Shown: positions 1-6,877 of the stretch, piece after piece | How positions within the stretch are numbered: the first letter of the stretch is position 1 | How the letters are laid out: every line of letters starts with the position of its first letter | Assembly (NCBI GenBank): GCA_030632465.1 | Contig: DAOVUR010000026.1 | Location: 1 to 13,855 of the forward strand | Length of the DNA: 13,855 nt | Source of the DNA: a bacterium | GTDB taxonomy: Bacteria > Verrucomicrobiota > Kiritimatiellia > UBA8416 > CAMZLY01 | Reading direction: 5' to 3' | Notes under the pieces: generated by a model | Database searches by the model: none | What the model was told of the DNA's origin: nothing | The model's input: only the letters and a program-made list of their open reading frames with translations | Program-made: the position numbers and the translations under genes

Positions 1-100
1 CAGCAGCAACCATCATATCAACTTTTTCCTGCGGCCAGTCGGCAATAACCTGCTGTGCTACACGAGCTTTTTCAATTAACGTATCTATTTTCTCTGACAT
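1..100 (-). CDS. Aldehyde dehydrogenase superfamily, N-terminal fragment
   Basis: Only the first 33 codons lie in the window; the gene runs off the left edge. The start is ATG at 100 on the minus strand, preceded by a purine-rich GAGAGGATGAGGA ribosome binding region. The peptide opens MSEKIDTLIEKARVAQQ and continues through a DWPQEKVD stretch. This pattern (a helix with an AQ pair, then a QE/QVD segment) is what I know from the N-termini of AdhE-type and SucD-type CoA-acylating aldehyde dehydrogenases. No catalytic residue is visible, so substrate and cofactor cannot be told. It is divergent from a class III aminotransferase, which fits oxidation of a semialdehyde made by transamination, but that link is inference. 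An ordinary NAD(P)-dependent, non-acylating dehydrogenase remains possible. Confidence 0.6.
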   Translation of the reverse strand, partial: MSEKIDTLIEKARVAQQVIADWPQEKVDMMVAA

Positions 101-431
101 ATCCTCATCCTCTCTTCATACTACCTACCCATCACAATATAGCCAATTTAGGCTACAAAATAAATTTTCAGATAATTCTGAAAGCAGGCAAATAAATACA
201 TAAAATATCAATTTTGAGCAACCGTTTTTATTGATTTATTTCAACTCTTTTTATGCTTCGACATTTTAGCTAGACCCACGTACACAACAAGCATTCGTAA
301 TGGAGATAAAAAAAACTGTATAAAAAGGTATTTTTTGCTTTTTATTTTTCGGAAAACTGTGCATATTCCCGCAATATTTGATTTTAACAAAGCAAGGGAG
401 TTTGCAATAAATAATTAAGGGGAGTTCCAAA
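101..431. promoter_or_regulatory. Divergent intergenic region with two palindromes
   Basis: This gene-free 331-bp stretch must hold the promoters of both the aldehyde dehydrogenase (minus) and the aminotransferase (plus). It is very AT-rich. Two short perfect inverted repeats are visible: TAGCC-6 nt-GGCTA at 140-155 and TTTCAGA-TAAT-TCTGAAA at 166-183. Both lie close to the dehydrogenase start and could be operators or early-transcript hairpins. No convincing -35/-10 pair with good spacing stands out for the aminotransferase; several TATAAA/TATATT-like hexamers exist, but that is expected in such AT-rich DNA. Confidence 0.4.
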
Positions 432-1718
432 ATGAAGACAGCAGAATTATATGACAAATACATGATCACTGGTATGGTTGCAGGTTTTGTACCTCTTGAG
501 GTTGAAGATGCTACAGGATCTATTTTAACCGGCACTGATGGTAAACAGTTTCTAGATTGTTTTAGTGGAATCTCTGTATGTAATGCTGGTCACGGACATC
601 CTGAAGTTGTTGCCGCCGCAAAAGAGCAGATTGATAAACTCGTTCATTGCTGCACTTACGTATACTACAACCCGCGCGCTGGTGAATTCGCTAAGGTTCT
701 AGCTGATGCAACACCAGGTAAACTACAGCAGTCATTTTTCGGTAACAGTGGCGCAGAAGCAATTGAAGGCGCATTACGTCTCGCGAAACAACACACTGGC
801 AGAAACGAAGTTATTGCACTAACTCAAAGTTTTCATGGTCGTACATACGCTACTCTTTCTATCACTGGTAACAGCGGCCGCAAAATCAACGGTGGGCCTT
901 ACATGCCGGGAGTTTCTTTTGCTCCTGCTCCACACTTCTATAGATGCCCTTTCAACTCAGCCACAGAAGAAGAGTGTGGCGAAAGATCAGCTATGGCACT
1001 ACGTGATGTAATCAAATATCATACATCAAATAATGTCGCTGCATTTATCGCAGAGCCAATCATGGGCGAAGGCGGAATCATTGTTCCACCACCAAACTAC
1101 TTCAAGCTAGTAAAAGAGATCCTTGACGATCTAGGTATCCTGTTTATTGCTGATGAAGTTCAAAGCGGTTTTGGTCGAACAGGAAAACTATTTGGAATCG
1201 AGCATTATGATGTTGAGCCTGATATCATGACAATGGCCAAAGGTATTGCTGATGGATTCCCATTAAGTTCATTCACCACTACTCCAGAAATTGCAAGCGC
1301 ATTCAAACCAGGAGATCACCTTTCAACATTTGGTGGTAGTCCAGTAAGCTGCGCAGCCGCCATAGCTAACATGAATGTTATGCAGAAAGAAAACCTGCCG
1401 CAACGTGCTGAGCAGAGCGGTAACACAATCATGACGGCAATGAGAAAAGTGCAAGAAGATTGCGCGCTAATTGGTGACATTCGTGGCAAGGGTCTTATGA
1501 TCGGTATTGAGCTTATCAAGGATGCAGACAAAACACCTGCCGCTGCAGAAGCTAAAGCGGTACGTACACGTTGTTTCGAAAAAGGATTACTAGTTGGCGT
1601 TGGCGGTGCATTGGCAAACGTAGTAAGAGTTCAACCTCCACTAACGATGACTGACGATGAAGTTGGTAAAGCTATCGATATCCTTACTCAGGTCATCACC
1701 GAAGTAAATGCCGCGTAA
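432..1718 (+). CDS. Class III PLP-dependent aminotransferase (GABA/AGXT2-like)
   Basis: This 428-residue protein has the full class III (omega) aminotransferase layout and normal length. GNSGAEAIEGALRLAK (104-119) is the phosphate-binding region, SFHGRT (133-138) carries the aromatic that stacks on PLP, and IADEVQSGFGRTG (239-251) holds the Asp that pairs with the pyridine nitrogen. K270 in the MAKG motif is the predicted Schiff-base lysine, and STFGGSPVSCAAA (298-310) is the second cofactor loop. The family moves an amino group from an omega-amino acid (GABA, beta-alanine, ornithine, putrescine) or alanine to an oxo acid. The APAPHFYRCPF segment (165-175) resembles 4-aminobutyrate and alanine-glyoxylate type 2 enzymes, but the substrate is not settled. 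AAGGGGAG sits before the ATG. The divergent aldehyde dehydrogenase supports an omega-amine/semialdehyde route. It is followed by a strong terminator and appears monocistronic. Confidence 0.9.
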   Translation: MKTAELYDKYMITGMVAGFVPLEVEDATGSILTGTDGKQFLDCFSGISVCNAGHGHPEVVAAAKEQIDKLVHCCTYVYYNPRAGEFAKVLADATPGKLQQSFFGNSGAEAIEGALRLAKQHTGRNEVIALTQSFHGRTYATLSITGNSGRKINGGPYMPGVSFAPAPHFYRCPFNSATEEECGERSAMALRDVIKYHTSNNVAAFIAEPIMGEGGIIVPPPNYFKLVKEILDDLGILFIADEVQSGFGRTGKLFGIEHYDVEPDIMTMAKGIADGFPLSSFTTTPEIASAFKPGDHLSTFGGSPVSCAAAIANMNVMQKENLPQRAEQSGNTIMTAMRKVQEDCALIGDIRGKGLMIGIELIKDADKTPAAAEAKAVRTRCFEKGLLVGVGGALANVVRVQPPLTMTDDEVGKAIDILTQVITEVNAA

Positions 1719-1744
1719 TACCAGAAATTAATTAAGACAAATAC

Positions 1745-1782
1745 AAAAGCGAGTTTGCCGTCATGGCAAGCTCGCTTTTTTT
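1745..1782. terminator. Bidirectional rho-independent terminator
   Basis: A near-perfect stem of about 14 bp (AAAGCGAGTTTGCC with GGCAAGCTCGCTTT, one G-T wobble) has a 5-nt loop and is followed by seven T on the plus strand. On the minus strand the same stem ends in TTTTGTATTT, so it can also stop transcripts from ddl. It lies between the convergent aminotransferase and ddl genes, the expected place for a shared terminator. Confidence 0.92.
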
Positions 1783-1803
1783 GTAACGATAGTTTGTGTA
1801 GCG

Positions 1804-1838
1804 TTGGCTGTCCCCAGCCAATACTTCCCTCAGGGAAG
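1804..1838. repeat. Two adjacent short hairpins after ddl
   Basis: TTGGCTG-TCCC-CAGCCAA (1804-1821) and CTTCCC-TCA-GGGAAG (1824-1838) are perfect inverted repeats 2 bp apart, just beyond the ddl stop codon. They have no T-tract, so they are not classic terminators. They could protect the 3' end of the ddl mRNA or be the remains of a dispersed palindromic repeat. Copy number in the genome is unknown. Confidence 0.5.
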
Positions 1839-1858
1839 CTTGGCGTCTAGGAATCTTT

Positions 1859-2962
1859 TCACACCGACGTACGAAGCTTTGCTTCTTGCCCTGCGCGATC
1901 AAGCGCAAACTGTATCAACTGATCTATTAAATCAGGATACTCAACACCACTAGCCGCCCATAATTGAGGATACATACTAATTTTCGTAAATCCAGGGATA
2001 GTATTAATCTCATTAATGAAAATCGCCCCATCGTCTTGCAAGAAAAAGTCGACGCGCGCCATACCGGCACAGCACAGAACTTCGTATGCACTGATAGCCA
2101 TCGATCTAATTGTATCTGCGTATGCATCAGGTAGATCTGCCGGCACAGACAACTCTGCACCATCACCATCTACATACTTGGCTTCATAGGAATAAAAATT
2201 AGCGTGAGGAACAATTTCACCAGGAACAGATACCACAGGATCCCCATTACCTAAAACGGCACATTCAATCTCCCGCCCCACAATGCACTCCTCTATCAAA
2301 ACCTTATCATCAAATTCAAAAGCGTTATCCAGTGCAGCCTTAAACTCAGACTCTTTTTCAACTTTCACAACACCAACTGATGATCCCATATTAGCCGGCT
2401 TAATAAATAGTGGCAGCCCCAGTTTGTCGACCGCTATATCAGCAGTACAATCATCCTTTTCTTGTGAAGAGCATATAATGGCATCTGATACGGGTAGCCC
2501 CGCATCTCGCATTAGCCGTTTAGCCACATCTTTATCCATACCTATCGCAGAGCCCAACACATCAGCACCAACAAATGGTACATCAGCCAGTTTTAGCATA
2601 CCCTGAATAGTGCCATCCTCCCCGAAGGTTCCATGCAAAACAGGAAAAACAACATCCACTTTTTGAAGGTAGGACTGCATCTGAAGATTATAGAAACGCC
2701 CGCCGCTATTACCGGGAACTAACACAACCTGCTCCCCTGCTATATCAAAAGATACGGGAACACCATCCGCTGGCAATAGATCAAAGATATTATCACTACA
2801 CAGATGCCAACACCCAGTTTTTGTTATGCCGATTAATATGACGTCATACTTGTCTCTATCAATAGCGGCAACCACATTTTTTGCCGACTGAATTGACACT
2901 TCATGTTCCGCCGATTTTCCGCCAAACAAAACTGCTACACGTAATTTGATATCTTTTGCCAT
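1859..2962 (-). CDS. ddl: D-alanine--D-alanine ligase
   Basis: It joins two D-alanines with ATP in the cytoplasm to make the dipeptide ending peptidoglycan precursors. Its 367 residues match E. coli DdlA (about 364). The N-terminal signature VLFGGKSAEHEVSIQSA (11-27) is followed by HGTFGEDG (110-117) and the ATP-grasp lysine and glycine loop KPANMGSSVGV (188-198). Metal ligands D305, E318 and N320 lie in RVDFF and INEINTIPG. The FYSYEAKY segment (256-263) has Tyr where VanA-type D-Ala-D-Lac ligases have His, so ordinary D-Ala-D-Ala specificity is expected and vancomycin resistance is not indicated. The ATG has only a weak GAGG, about 13 nt upstream. It lies 28 nt downstream of the secreted protein gene and probably shares its transcript. 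It is outside any mur/fts cluster here. Confidence 0.96.
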   Translation of the reverse strand: MAKDIKLRVAVLFGGKSAEHEVSIQSAKNVVAAIDRDKYDVILIGITKTGCWHLCSDNIFDLLPADGVPVSFDIAGEQVVLVPGNSGGRFYNLQMQSYLQKVDVVFPVLHGTFGEDGTIQGMLKLADVPFVGADVLGSAIGMDKDVAKRLMRDAGLPVSDAIICSSQEKDDCTADIAVDKLGLPLFIKPANMGSSVGVVKVEKESEFKAALDNAFEFDDKVLIEECIVGREIECAVLGNGDPVVSVPGEIVPHANFYSYEAKYVDGDGAELSVPADLPDAYADTIRSMAISAYEVLCCAGMARVDFFLQDDGAIFINEINTIPGFTKISMYPQLWAASGVEYPDLIDQLIQFALDRAGQEAKLRTSV

Positions 2963-2990
2963 AATGGTGATTGCGCCTCGAGCTTACTAG

Positions 2991-3959
2991 TTACTTTAAT
3001 AATTTTTGTAGTTTCTCTATTAAATATTCATTGCCATATATACTACCAAGTTCGCATATCATAATACTAGAACCTTTATACTTCTGTAGCAGTTTAAATT
3101 CGGTATCAATCTGCTTCTCACTTTTTGCATGTTGTTCCAATGGTCCTGATTGATAGTAGCCGACCATCGGCATGCAGCTACTTGATCCATACACCCTCTT
3201 TAAATACTTCTTAACTTTCCCTTTTTTCCAGTGAGGCGTAAAAAACCATGAACAGGTCACCGCCCCATAATCAATATCTATTTCAGATGCATAAAATAGA
3301 TTCGGAGTGTAAACAGGATGAATATGACACATCGTTACAATTTTGCTATCTAACGCTTTGACCTCTTGTTGCAACTGATTATATAGCGATACTAACTGTT
3401 TCTCATAGAATGCATCTTTATCAACATTCATACCACCACTTCGTTCCTTACATACTGCACATTCACACGATCGTAAATTTCTGTAGCCAATAAAATCCCA
3501 ACAGACACCTTGGTATCCTTGTTTGATTGACTCTTTTACATCACGCATAACATTACGTACAATATTAGTATCGGCAGGACATAACAGCTTCTTCTTAAGT
3601 ATATCAATCTGCCCATCAGCCGGTTCACCACCACTCTGATGCAGCTTATGCTTCACATCATGGCTCTTATCATCTGCAGATATTTCCTGTAGTCGCGCAC
3701 CATATTTCCGCGATAGCGGCTCCAGAATTTTTACCGGCATAATGCCCTTTTTATTGCATTCCTTAATAAATTCCTCTTCACCAGTATTGCTACAACAAAT
3801 TATCGCATTAAAACCAAGCGATTTAGCAAATTCCACTTGAGCAGGAATCTCTTTCAGCTCAGCAGGCCAAAACCAACCTGCAGTTACCTTAAGCTGCTCA
3901 GAAGCCAATAAAGAGCCATGAATAAGCAACACAAAAAGACTTGATAGAATTATTTTCAC
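2991..3959 (-). CDS. Secreted hypothetical protein, TIM-barrel/glycosidase-like
   Basis: I do not recognise the exact family. The GTG start at 3959 has an excellent ribosome binding site (AAAGGAGAAGAA). The 322-residue product opens with a signal peptide: Lys, then a hydrophobic run to about residue 18, with cleavage likely near LLAS (17-20). It is therefore exported. The body alternates predicted strands and helices. GYQGVCWDFIGYR (148-160) followed by CECAVC (165-170) looks like the strand-end Asp plus Cys cluster of some GH42-like and related barrel proteins. Further Trp/His-rich strands (CHIHPVY, CSWFFTPHW) would suit a carbohydrate site. No catalytic acid pair can be assigned with confidence, so enzyme activity is inference. 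It sits directly upstream of ddl (28-nt gap), possibly co-transcribed. Cys-rich composition suggests metal binding or disulfides. Confidence 0.72.
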   Translation of the reverse strand: MKIILSSLFVLLIHGSLLASEQLKVTAGWFWPAELKEIPAQVEFAKSLGFNAIICCSNTGEEEFIKECNKKGIMPVKILEPLSRKYGARLQEISADDKSHDVKHKLHQSGGEPADGQIDILKKKLLCPADTNIVRNVMRDVKESIKQGYQGVCWDFIGYRNLRSCECAVCKERSGGMNVDKDAFYEKQLVSLYNQLQQEVKALDSKIVTMCHIHPVYTPNLFYASEIDIDYGAVTCSWFFTPHWKKGKVKKYLKRVYGSSSCMPMVGYYQSGPLEQHAKSEKQIDTEFKLLQKYKGSSIMICELGSIYGNEYLIEKLQKLLK

Positions 3960-3999
3960 TTCTTCTCCTTTAAAAACTATAAAATATGCTCTTTTCCGC

Positions 4000-4027
4000 T
4001 TGCTACCATAATCATTTCTGCTACACT
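4000..4027 (+). promoter_or_regulatory. Candidate sigma-70 type promoter for rpsB operon
   Basis: TTGCTA (4000-4005) and TACACT (4022-4027) are separated by 16 bp. This predicts transcription starting near 4034 and a leader of about 150 nt before rpsB. It is a sequence match only; the spacing is acceptable and the -10 hexamer is imperfect. Confidence 0.45.
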
Positions 4028-4044
4028 ACAGCGCTTGTAGTTGA

Positions 4045-4124
4045 GTTCTCTAGTTGCGCTACTACTATTTGTATCGCGGAGAACGGAAGCGAATTATCAC
4101 ACTACGCCACAGCCTGTGTGATAA
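4045..4124 (+). promoter_or_regulatory. Structured rpsB leader, possible autoregulatory RNA
   Basis: Between the candidate promoter and rpsB lie a long-range pairing GTTCTC (4045-4050) with GAGAAC (4079-4084) and, further down, a perfect 9-bp stem TTATCACAC (4094-4102) with GTGTGATAA (4116-4124) around a 13-nt loop. No T-tract follows, so this is not a terminator. S2 is known to repress its own operon through a leader in gammaproteobacteria. An analogous site here is plausible, but I do not recognise the known S2-leader motif. Confidence 0.45.
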
Positions 4125-4184
4125 AAGCGGATTAATAACGTAAATGATAATATACATTTACACATTTAAAACAAGGAGATTATT

Positions 4185-5342
4185 GTGGCTACTACTGACG
4201 ATGCACTGAGCATTAACGTTCGAGACCTACTGGATGCAGGACTTCATTTCGGACATCAAACCAAACGCTGGAATCCTAAGATGAAACGTTACATCTTTGA
4301 TAAGCGTAACGGCATTCATATTATCGACCTCTCAAAAAGCATGATCCTATTGGAATCAGCAATGGAATTTCTACGTGACATTGCTTCTGAAGGTGAAAGC
4401 ATCCTCTTTGTTGGAACAAAGAAACAGGCACGTGACATTATCAAAGAGACGGCAGAAGAATGCGGACAATACTTTATCACTAACCGTTGGCTTGGCGGAT
4501 TATTAACCAACAACACAACGATTCGTAGCAGAGTTAAACATATGCGCGATATTGAAGCTATTCTAGGAGATGAGGAAAAACTTCCTAAAAGCAAAAAAGA
4601 GCTTTCAAAGATGAATCGTGAGTACACTAAGATTGAGCGTAACCTTGGTGGTGTTGCTGATATGGTTAAATTACCAGGAGCACTATTTGTAATTGATATC
4701 AATCGCGAATCTATTGCTGTTGCAGAAGCTAATCGCTTGGATATTCCAGTAATCGCTATCGTAGATACAAACTGCGATCCTGATCCTATTGATTTCGTTA
4801 TACCTGGTAATGATGATGCTATTCGCGCCATTCAGTTGGTATGCAAAGTTGCCACAGAGCAGATTCAAAAAGGTGCTGCTGAATACGAAAAGAAAGCTGC
4901 TGAAATAGCCAAGAAGAAAGAAGCTGAACGTGCTGAAGCAGAAGCAGCTCGCGCACTAAAAACTAAAGAAGAAGCAGCAGCAAAAGATAAGAAGAAAAAA
5001 GCTGCCGCAGAAGCCAAGGCTGAAAAAGCCAAAGCTGCAAAAAAAGAAACTAAAAAAGCTGATACTAAAGAAGTAAAAGCTGAAAAAGCACCTAAAGCAG
5101 AAGCTAAAGCTAAAAAGGCTCCTAAAGCTAAGGAAGAAGTAAAAGCTGAAAAGGCTCCTGCGGCTAAAGAAGCTAAAGCTAAAGAAACTAAGGCAGCCCC
5201 TAAAGCAAAAGCAGCCCCTAAAGCAAAAGCGGCACCAAAAGCTAAAAAAGAAGAAGTGAAAGCTGAAGAAGCACCTAAAGCAGAAGCTAAAGCTAAAAAG
5301 GCACCTAAGGCTAAAGAAGCAAAAACTGAAGACAAAAAATAA
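4185..5342 (+). CDS. rpsB: 30S ribosomal protein S2 with long Lys/Ala-rich tail
   Basis: S2 binds the back of the small ribosomal subunit and is needed to recruit S1 in many bacteria. The start is GTG at 4185, with AAGGAG 6 nt upstream. Residues 7-228 are a full S2 domain: LLDAGLHFGHQTKRWNPKM (15-33), ILFVGTKKQA (73-82), YFITNRWLGGLLTN (96-109), and IVDTNCDPD (192-200) with PIDFVIPGNDDA just after. S2 normally ends near residue 240, but this protein runs to 385. The extra roughly 155 residues are almost all Lys, Ala, Glu and Pro, with AAPKAK repeats, like histone H1-type tails. The tail is in frame and codon use continues smoothly, so it looks genuine. It heads an apparent operon with tsf 29 nt downstream. 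Confidence 0.97.
   Translation: MATTDDALSINVRDLLDAGLHFGHQTKRWNPKMKRYIFDKRNGIHIIDLSKSMILLESAMEFLRDIASEGESILFVGTKKQARDIIKETAEECGQYFITNRWLGGLLTNNTTIRSRVKHMRDIEAILGDEEKLPKSKKELSKMNREYTKIERNLGGVADMVKLPGALFVIDINRESIAVAEANRLDIPVIAIVDTNCDPDPIDFVIPGNDDAIRAIQLVCKVATEQIQKGAAEYEKKAAEIAKKKEAERAEAEAARALKTKEEAAAKDKKKKAAAEAKAEKAKAAKKETKKADTKEVKAEKAPKAEAKAKKAPKAKEEVKAEKAPAAKEAKAKETKAAPKAKAAPKAKAAPKAKKEEVKAEEAPKAEAKAKKAPKAKEAKTEDKK
5070..5318 (+). repeat. Internal DNA repeats coding the S2 tail
   Basis: A segment of about 66 nt beginning GAAGTAAAAGCTGAA at 5070 recurs with few changes beginning GAAGTGAAAGCTGAA at 5253 (183-nt offset). Between them are three tandem 18-nt units (5193-5210, 5211-5228, 5229-5246) encoding AAPKAK three times. 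The first two units are identical, which suggests recent duplication by slippage or unequal recombination. All repeats keep the reading frame. Confidence 0.85.
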
Positions 5343-5371
5343 ATATTAATTAAAAATTTGGAGATTATAAA

Positions 5372-6208
5372 ATGGCAGATATTACAGCCGCAATGGTAAA
5401 AGAGTTGCGTAACGCAACAAACGTAAGCATGATGGATTGCAAACGTGCTTTGGTAGAAACTGATGGTGATGCAGATGCAGCAACAAAGCTTCTACGTGAA
5501 CGTGGTGTGGCTGTTGCCGCTAAGCGTGCAGCACGAGTAGCTAACGAAGGTATTGTTGCTTCTAGCAGTTCTGAAGATGGTAACACAATGTCACTTGTAG
5601 AAGTGAACAGTGAAACTGATTTCGTTGCTAAAAACGATCATTTCAAAGCTTTTGTTAACCTCATGGCTGACAATGCTCTTGATACTGATGAAGCTCTAGC
5701 TGAAAAGTATGAAGCTGATGTTACTGCTAAGAGAGTTGAAATTGGTGAGAACATCACTGTACGTCGTAACGTTCGCTTTGTTCTAGAAGGTACTGGCGCT
5801 GTTGCATCATACATTCATATGGGCGGTAAAGTTGGCGTTTTAGTTGAAGTTACTTGCGAAAACGAAGCAACTGTAGAAAAAGACGAGTTCAAAGCATTAC
5901 TGAGCGATCTTAACCTACACATTGCTGCATGTGCACCACAGCATCTTAACAAAGATGAAGTTCCTGCAGATGTAGTTGCTTCAGAAAAAGAAATCTTTGT
6001 TAAGCAGGTAGAAGGTAAGCCAGAACACATTATCGACCAGATCGTTAATGGTAAACTTGAAAAGTTCTACGGCGAAATCTGCCTAGTAAGCCAAGGATTC
6101 GTAAAAGAGCCTAAACAGTCCATCACTGCACTTCTAGAGGAAGTTGGCAAGGCTGTTGAAGACAAGCTGACTATTAGTCGCTTTGTTCGCTATCAGCTAG
6201 GACTATAA
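5372..6208 (+). CDS. tsf: Elongation factor Ts
   Basis: EF-Ts releases GDP from EF-Tu so it can reload GTP. At 278 residues it is close to the E. coli length (283). The N-terminal UBA-like domain (about 4-45) contains VKELRNATNVSMMDCKRAL, a variant of the usual TGAGMMDCKKAL signature with Asn-Val in place of Gly-Ala. VNSETDFVAKND (78-89) is the second family signature; its Asp-Phe (D83, F84) inserts into EF-Tu to disturb the Mg and P-loop. HIAACAP and the C-terminal region ending SRFVRYQLGL complete the core and dimer domains. A GGAG lies before the ATG. Position after rpsB is the conserved bacterial order; a pgsA-like gene follows after 11 nt, so it is very likely one transcript. Confidence 0.97.
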   Translation: MADITAAMVKELRNATNVSMMDCKRALVETDGDADAATKLLRERGVAVAAKRAARVANEGIVASSSSEDGNTMSLVEVNSETDFVAKNDHFKAFVNLMADNALDTDEALAEKYEADVTAKRVEIGENITVRRNVRFVLEGTGAVASYIHMGGKVGVLVEVTCENEATVEKDEFKALLSDLNLHIAACAPQHLNKDEVPADVVASEKEIFVKQVEGKPEHIIDQIVNGKLEKFYGEICLVSQGFVKEPKQSITALLEEVGKAVEDKLTISRFVRYQLGL

Positions 6209-6219
6209 AGGTAAATTGC

Positions 6220-6858
6220 ATGACCAATAAAGAAAAGCAGAATAAGCTACGCCTTGTTACGGCACTTACGCTATCAAGGTTCCCGCTTGTGATGCTTTTC
6301 TTTCTGGTTGCAATTATAAACATTTTCTATCCATGTACCTGTTTCTTCATACTTGCTATGGTCTTTATGGCATCAGGCGCAATAACAGACCTGCTTGACG
6401 GCTATCTGGCTCGCAAGCATAGCGTAGAAACAGACTTCGGCGCACATGCCGACCCATTGATGGATAAAATGTTCTACGTTGTTACATTACCCGTTCTCGT
6501 CTTCCTAACGGCAATTGGCCCAGAGGCAAACTTAACACACTCAACACTACTACTCTTTATCACTGTTTCGTTCCTTGCTCGTGATCTATGGGTAACATTT
6601 CTTCGTTCTGTAGGATCCATGTACAATATTAGCGGATGTGCTAATTGGACAGGAAAAGTTCGTACTGCACTAAACTTCCCGCTCATATGCGCAATATACT
6701 ATTTTGTTGCTGCTCCTGAAGGATGGAATTTTCTTCCTATAAAACTTATATATTTAGTTGAAATTATCGCCATAATCATTAATATATATTCTGTATTTGT
6801 TTATACAAAATACTATTGGCCATACTTACGAAAGTCTGCTGAACTGAAGAACAACTAA
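6220..6858 (+). CDS. pgsA: CDP-alcohol phosphatidyltransferase, probably PgsA
   Basis: This 212-residue integral membrane enzyme carries the complete CDP-alcohol phosphotransferase motif. D60-G61, A64-R65, G74, D78 and D82 fit DGxxAR, eight residues, GxxxDxxxD exactly, preceded by D57. These aspartates bind the metals and CDP-diacylglycerol. The opening LVTALTLSRFPLV (12-24) matches the amphipathic start of phosphatidylglycerophosphate synthases, and about six hydrophobic segments follow (roughly 21-37, 40-58, 86-101, 107-125, 150-165, 173-196). The likely reaction is CDP-diacylglycerol plus glycerol 3-phosphate to phosphatidylglycerophosphate, the first step to phosphatidylglycerol and cardiolipin. 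Phosphatidylserine- or inositol-type synthases share the motif, so the alcohol substrate is inferred. It is 11 nt after tsf and 19 nt before the kinase. PgsA is not a usual member of an rpsB operon. Confidence 0.85.
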   Translation: MTNKEKQNKLRLVTALTLSRFPLVMLFFLVAIINIFYPCTCFFILAMVFMASGAITDLLDGYLARKHSVETDFGAHADPLMDKMFYVVTLPVLVFLTAIGPEANLTHSTLLLFITVSFLARDLWVTFLRSVGSMYNISGCANWTGKVRTALNFPLICAIYYFVAAPEGWNFLPIKLIYLVEIIAIIINIYSVFVYTKYYWPYLRKSAELKNN

Positions 6859-6877
6859 TACATCAAGGGAAGCTGTA

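Noticed and set aside
266..535. Minus-strand 89-codon open frame across the aminotransferase start
   Set aside because: It covers the AT-rich leader and the aminotransferase N-terminus, and the product has no recognisable feature.
1859..2962. VanA-like D-Ala-D-Lac ligase (vancomycin resistance)
   Set aside because: The specificity region reads FYSYEAKY with Tyr259, as in DdlA/DdlB, instead of the His of VanA-type ligases, and no vanH/vanX neighbours are present.
4094..4124. Terminator or attenuator before rpsB
   Set aside because: The stem is followed by AAAAGCGG with no T-tract, so a simple rho-independent attenuator is unlikely.
4316..4831. Minus-strand 171-codon open frame inside rpsB
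   Set aside because: It lies fully within the conserved S2 domain, has no recognisable motif and no ribosome binding site.
5193..5246. CRISPR-like repeat array
   Set aside because: The units are contiguous 18-mers inside a coding frame with no spacers; they encode AAPKAK repeats.
4865..5335. Long minus-strand open frame opposite the S2 tail
   Set aside because: It is the complement of Lys/Ala/Glu codon repeats, giving a low-complexity Ala/Ser/Phe product with no start context. The open frame is a by-product of biased codons.
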